8,527 nucleotides of DNA, from NCBI GenBank assembly GCA_945862035.1, contig CAMAXB010000126.1, forward strand, positions 1 to 8,527, written 5' to 3'. The position numbers were made by a program, and so were the translations under genes. Within the stretch, counting starts at the first letter, position 1; every line of letters begins with the position of its first letter. The DNA is from Opitutus sp. GAS368. Its GTDB lineage: Bacteria; Verrucomicrobiota; Verrucomicrobiia; Opitutales; Opitutaceae. The notes beneath the pieces were generated by a model. It saw only the letters and a program-made list of their open reading frames with translations, searched no databases and was not told the DNA's origin. Below are positions 5,619 through 8,527 of the stretch, one piece after another.

Positions 5619-8144
5619 TCAGGAAACGACGCCCGTATCGGCGGCCGGGGCGGTCGGATCCTTCTGCTTGAACTCAAGCTTCTCCCCGCTGCGGACCACG
5701 AGGACGGCCTCGCCCTCCTTGACGTCGCCGCGCAGGATGGACTCGGCGAGGGGATCTTCGAGGTAGTGCTCGACGGCCCGGCGCAGCGGACGAGCGCCAT
5801 ACTTCTCGTCGTAGCCCTTCTCGATGAGCAACGTCTTCGCCTCCGGGCTGAATTCGAGGGTGATCTTTCGCTCGACCAGTCGCTTGGAGAACTTCACCAG
5901 TTCGATCTCGATGATCTTGATCAGATCATCCTTCCCCAACGGCCGGAAGAAAATGATGTCCGAAATACGATTGAGGAACTCGGGCTTGAAGACCCGCTTG
6001 GCCTCCTCGAGCACCTTTTCGCGCATCTTCTCGTGATCCGAGAAGCTGCCCGTGGCGGCGGCGAAGCCCATGGACGTCTGACGCTGGAGCAAGGCGGCCC
6101 CGACGTTGGACGTCATGATGATGATCGTATTGCGGAAGTCGACCGCGCGGCCGAGCGAGTCGGTCAGGCGACCATCCTCAAGGATCTGCAGCAAGAGCTG
6201 CAGGACATCCGGATGCGCCTTTTCGATCTCGTCGAAGAGGATAACCGAGTAGGGACGCCGGCGGACGGCCTCGGTCAGCTGGCCGCCCTCCTCGTAGCCG
6301 ACATAGCCCGGGGGCGAGCCCACGAGGCGGGAGACGGCGAACTTCTCCATGTACTCGCTCATATCGATTTGAATGAGCGCATCCTGGTTGCCGAACATTT
6401 GGGCCGCGAGCTGCTTGGCGGTCTCGGTCTTGCCGACACCCGTAGGACCGACGAACATGAAGGAGCCGATCGGGCGGCGCGGATCCTTGAGATCCGCTCG
6501 GGAGCGACGCAGGGCGCGCGCGATCGAGATCGAGGCGAGCTCCTGGCCGATGACGGCTTTCTGGATCTCGGCCTCAAGGCCCAGCAGCTTCTCGCTTTCC
6601 TTCTTCTCCATCCGGGAGAGCGGAATACCCGTCCAGTCGGCGACGACCTGCATCATGAGGTCCTCGTCGATGCTGACGCGCTTTTCATCGCGCGACTTCT
6701 TCCATGACTCGGTCACCTGCTCCTGCTTGGTGCGAAGCTGCTTTTCCTGGTCGCGGAACTTGGCGGCCTCCTCGAAGTGCTGCTTGGCAATGGCCTCCTC
6801 CTTCTGGGCGCAAACCTGCTCGATCTCCTTGGTGAGGTCCTCAATGTCCGGCGGGCGGTTAAGCGCCGCAATCCGCGCCCGGGAGCCGGCCTCGTCCATG
6901 ACGTCGATTGCCTTGTCGGGCAGAAAGCGGCCGGTGATGTAGCGGTCGGACAGCTTGGCCGCAGCCTCGATGCCCTTGTCGCTGAAGATCGCCTTGTGAT
7001 GGTCCTCATACTTGCCGCGGATTCCCTTGAGGATAGTGATGGTGTCGTCGACGGACGGTGGCTCCACCTTGACGGACTGAAAGCGACGGTCGAGGGCGCT
7101 GTCCTTTTCGATGTATTTGCGGTACTCGTTGAGGGTCGTCGCGCCAATGCACTGCAGTTCGCCGCGGGAGAGCGCGGGCTTGAAGATGTTGGACGCATCC
7201 ATGGCCCCCTCGGCCGCGCCCGCGCCCACGATGGTGTGCATCTCGTCAATGAAGATAATGACGTTCTTGGCGCGCTTGATCTCGTCCATTACCGCCTTGA
7301 TCCGCTCTTCGAACTGACCGCGGTACTTGGTGCCGGCCACCATCAGGGCAAGGTCAAGCGTGATGACCTTTTTCTCTAAGAGGATCTCGGGCACAATGCC
7401 GCTGGAGATTTCCTGGGCGAGGCCTTCAACGATCGCGGTCTTGCCGACGCCGGCTTCGCCGATGAGCACCGGGTTGTTCTTGGTCCGACGGCAGAGAATC
7501 TGCACCACCCGACGGATCTCGTTCTTCCGGCCAACGACAGGGTCGAGCTCACCCTTGCGGGCCAACTCGGTCAGGTCGCGGCCAAAGGCCTTGAGGGCAG
7601 GCGTCTTGACCTCCTTCTTGTCATCTGGGCCGCCGCCGCCGCGCGGCGAAGGAGCGGCCGCTTCCTCACCCGGGGCGCCGGTCTCGCCGCCGGAGAACTG
7701 CGGATCAAGTTCGCGGAGGATCTCATTGCGGGTGCGCTCGATATCGGTGTCGAGGGACTTGAGCACGCGAGCGGCAACACCCTCACCCTCACGGAGCAGG
7801 CCCAGCAGGATGTGCTCGGTGCCAACGTAGGAGTGGTTCAGCGCCTTCGCTTCCTTGCCCGCGAGAGCGAGGACCTTCTTGACCCGCGGCGTGTAGGGAA
7901 TGCTCCCTTGAGTCTTGCTCTCGGTCCCGGTGCCGACCTGCTTCTCGACCGCCGCCCGCACGGTTTCAAGGTCGAGGCCCATCTTCTGCAGCACGCTGAC
8001 GGCAACGCCCTGCCCCAGCTTGATCAGACCAAGCAGAATGTGCTCGGTGCCGACGTAGTTATGGTGGAAGCGGTCGGCTTCCTTCCGGGCCAGCGCGAGC
8101 ACCTGCTGCGCGCGCGGCGTGAAGTTATTCATGGGTTCGGACAT
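5619..8144 (-). CDS. clpC: ATP-dependent Clp protease ATPase subunit ClpC
   Basis: This 841-residue Hsp100 unfoldase forms a hexamer that feeds substrates to ClpP. Two N-terminal Clp repeats (about 8-70 and 83-146) each contain GTEHILLG; E34 and E110 correspond to the phosphoarginine-binding glutamates known in Bacillus ClpC. A Gly/Pro-rich linker follows (about 150-180). AAA module 1 has Walker A GEAGVGKT (229-236) and Walker B IIFIDE (296-301). The middle domain carries a UVR-like motif, FEEAAKFRDQEKQL (457-470), diagnostic of ClpC rather than ClpA or ClpB. AAA module 2 has GPTGVGKT (566-573), VILFDE (634-639) and sensor-2 GARPLRR (783-789). The tripeptide MGF (692-694) sits where the ClpP-docking loop is expected. 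The start follows mcsB by 14 nt without a recognisable Shine-Dalgarno, so translation is perhaps coupled. An ATG at 8132 (residue 5) is the alternative start. Confidence 0.97.
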   Translation of the reverse strand: MSEPMNNFTPRAQQVLALARKEADRFHHNYVGTEHILLGLIKLGQGVAVSVLQKMGLDLETVRAAVEKQVGTGTESKTQGSIPYTPRVKKVLALAGKEAKALNHSYVGTEHILLGLLREGEGVAARVLKSLDTDIERTRNEILRELDPQFSGGETGAPGEEAAAPSPRGGGGPDDKKEVKTPALKAFGRDLTELARKGELDPVVGRKNEIRRVVQILCRRTKNNPVLIGEAGVGKTAIVEGLAQEISSGIVPEILLEKKVITLDLALMVAGTKYRGQFEERIKAVMDEIKRAKNVIIFIDEMHTIVGAGAAEGAMDASNIFKPALSRGELQCIGATTLNEYRKYIEKDSALDRRFQSVKVEPPSVDDTITILKGIRGKYEDHHKAIFSDKGIEAAAKLSDRYITGRFLPDKAIDVMDEAGSRARIAALNRPPDIEDLTKEIEQVCAQKEEAIAKQHFEEAAKFRDQEKQLRTKQEQVTESWKKSRDEKRVSIDEDLMMQVVADWTGIPLSRMEKKESEKLLGLEAEIQKAVIGQELASISIARALRRSRADLKDPRRPIGSFMFVGPTGVGKTETAKQLAAQMFGNQDALIQIDMSEYMEKFAVSRLVGSPPGYVGYEEGGQLTEAVRRRPYSVILFDEIEKAHPDVLQLLLQILEDGRLTDSLGRAVDFRNTIIIMTSNVGAALLQRQTSMGFAAATGSFSDHEKMREKVLEEAKRVFKPEFLNRISDIIFFRPLGKDDLIKIIEIELVKFSKRLVERKITLEFSPEAKTLLIEKGYDEKYGARPLRRAVEHYLEDPLAESILRGDVKEGEAVLVVRSGEKLEFKQKDPTAPAADTGVVS

Positions 8145-8158
8145 GGTGGTGTCTGATT

Positions 8159-8527
8159 TTAGTTGTTCCCGTTCGTTGTGAAAGTGGGGCGGGCAAAGGC
8201 CGCAAACTCGGTCCGCAGGCGGCTGGCGCGGAGCGCATCGCGCTCGGCCGTCTCGAGCTCGGGTTTGCCGGTCGCGTGCTGAATATGTCCGGGCTGGGCC
8301 TCAATGAAGAGACGGTCGATCGCCGTGCGCGCAGCCTCGGGAAAAATTCCCAAGTCAATACCCAGACGCAGAAGCGACAGCAGATTCATCGCCTCGCTTG
8401 AGCTGAGCAGATGACTGTTTTGCAGGATCCCGTAGGCCCGACCGATCTTGTCGTGCAGCTTGCTGCCGTCGCTTTCGAGCAATTTGGCGCGGGCGTTCAG
8501 TTCGTGCTCAACGATCGACTGAAGCAC
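8159..8527 (-). CDS. mcsB: Protein arginine kinase McsB, C-terminal part (runs off window)
   Basis: The visible 122 residues match the C-terminal domain of the ATP:guanido phosphotransferase McsB, which phosphorylates arginines on proteins and marks them for ClpC-ClpP. Diagnostic segments are GRAYGILQNSHLLSSSEAMNLLSLLRLGIDLGIFP (about visible residues 29-63), EAQPGHIQ (76-83), and RDALRA at 96-101. The last matches the RDxxRA motif, which in Bacillus and Geobacillus McsB forms an allosteric phosphoarginine site. The kinase catalytic domain lies beyond the right edge, so its activity cannot be judged here. The first visible codon is GTG, but it is internal to a longer gene. The tail RPTFTTNGNN is likely disordered. 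The stop is 14 nt before clpC, consistent with one operon. Simple arginine or creatine kinases are unlikely given the RDxxRA motif and the clpC neighbour. Confidence 0.9.
   Translation of the reverse strand: MLQSIVEHELNARAKLLESDGSKLHDKIGRAYGILQNSHLLSSSEAMNLLSLLRLGIDLGIFPEAARTAIDRLFIEAQPGHIQHATGKPELETAERDALRASRLRTEFAAFARPTFTTNGNN
8225..8242 (-). other. RDxxRA phosphoarginine-binding motif of McsB
   Basis: On the minus strand the codons CGC GAT GCG CTC CGC GCC encode RDALRA near the C-terminus of the kinase. In studied McsB proteins this motif binds phosphoarginine and activates the enzyme. Its retention argues for a true protein arginine kinase rather than a free-arginine kinase. The functional claim comes from family knowledge; only the motif is seen here. 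Confidence 0.7.

Noticed and set aside
5766..6707. A 313-codon plus-strand open frame inside clpC.
   Set aside because: It is fully antisense to highly conserved ClpC sequence, and its composition reflects complemented ClpC codons.
7628..7690. GC-rich run in clpC (repeats of gccgcc), considered as a repeat element.
   Set aside because: It encodes the Gly/Pro/Ala-rich linker between the N-terminal repeats and the first AAA module, so it is explained by protein composition.

Overview
The window is GC-rich, densely coding bacterial DNA with seven genes or gene fragments plus a 16-codon remnant at the left edge. Nothing mobile, no CRISPR array, and no rRNA or tRNA gene was seen. A plausible host is a Gram-negative member of the Verrucomicrobiota, perhaps near Opitutaceae. 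The reasons are an mcsB-clpC pair in a high-GC genome, a Sec-type exported M24 peptidase, weak or missing Shine-Dalgarno sequences before several genes, and periplasmic-type transport genes. This placement is an inference from gene content, not a database match.

Layout, left to right. (1) Positions 1-51 hold the last codons of an unrecognised plus-strand gene. (2) Positions 90-758 (+) hold rpe, ribulose-phosphate 3-epimerase. (3) Facing rpe across only 10 bp is a two-gene minus-strand operon: an ABC transporter ATPase (3468 down to 2398) followed 9 nt later by a periplasmic solute-binding protein (2388 down to 769). No permease gene is present on either side. (4) A 112-bp divergent intergenic region separates the ATPase from hpt (3581-4159, +), which overlaps or lies just upstream of a secreted M24 metallopeptidase (about 4204-5541, +). 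(5) A perfect 11-bp hairpin at 5567-5594 serves as a likely bidirectional terminator between the peptidase and clpC. (6) clpC (8144 down to 5619) lies 14 nt downstream of the 3' end of mcsB (8527 down to 8159, truncated by the window edge), forming a minus-strand proteostasis operon.

How the genes work together. McsB phosphorylates arginines on proteins, and ClpC recognises phosphoarginine through its N-terminal repeats and unfolds those proteins for ClpP. Both halves of that logic can be read here: an RDxxRA motif in McsB and a GTEH motif in each of the two ClpC N-terminal repeats. The ABC pair probably imports a small solute of unknown identity, using a permease encoded elsewhere. Rpe (pentose phosphate pathway) and Hpt (purine salvage) are housekeeping enzymes with no obvious functional tie to their neighbours.

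No wholly new system was found. The items most worth a second look are the McsB-ClpC arginine-phosphorylation pair outside its classical Firmicutes setting, and the permease-less ABC operon whose binding protein has an unusual C-terminal extension.
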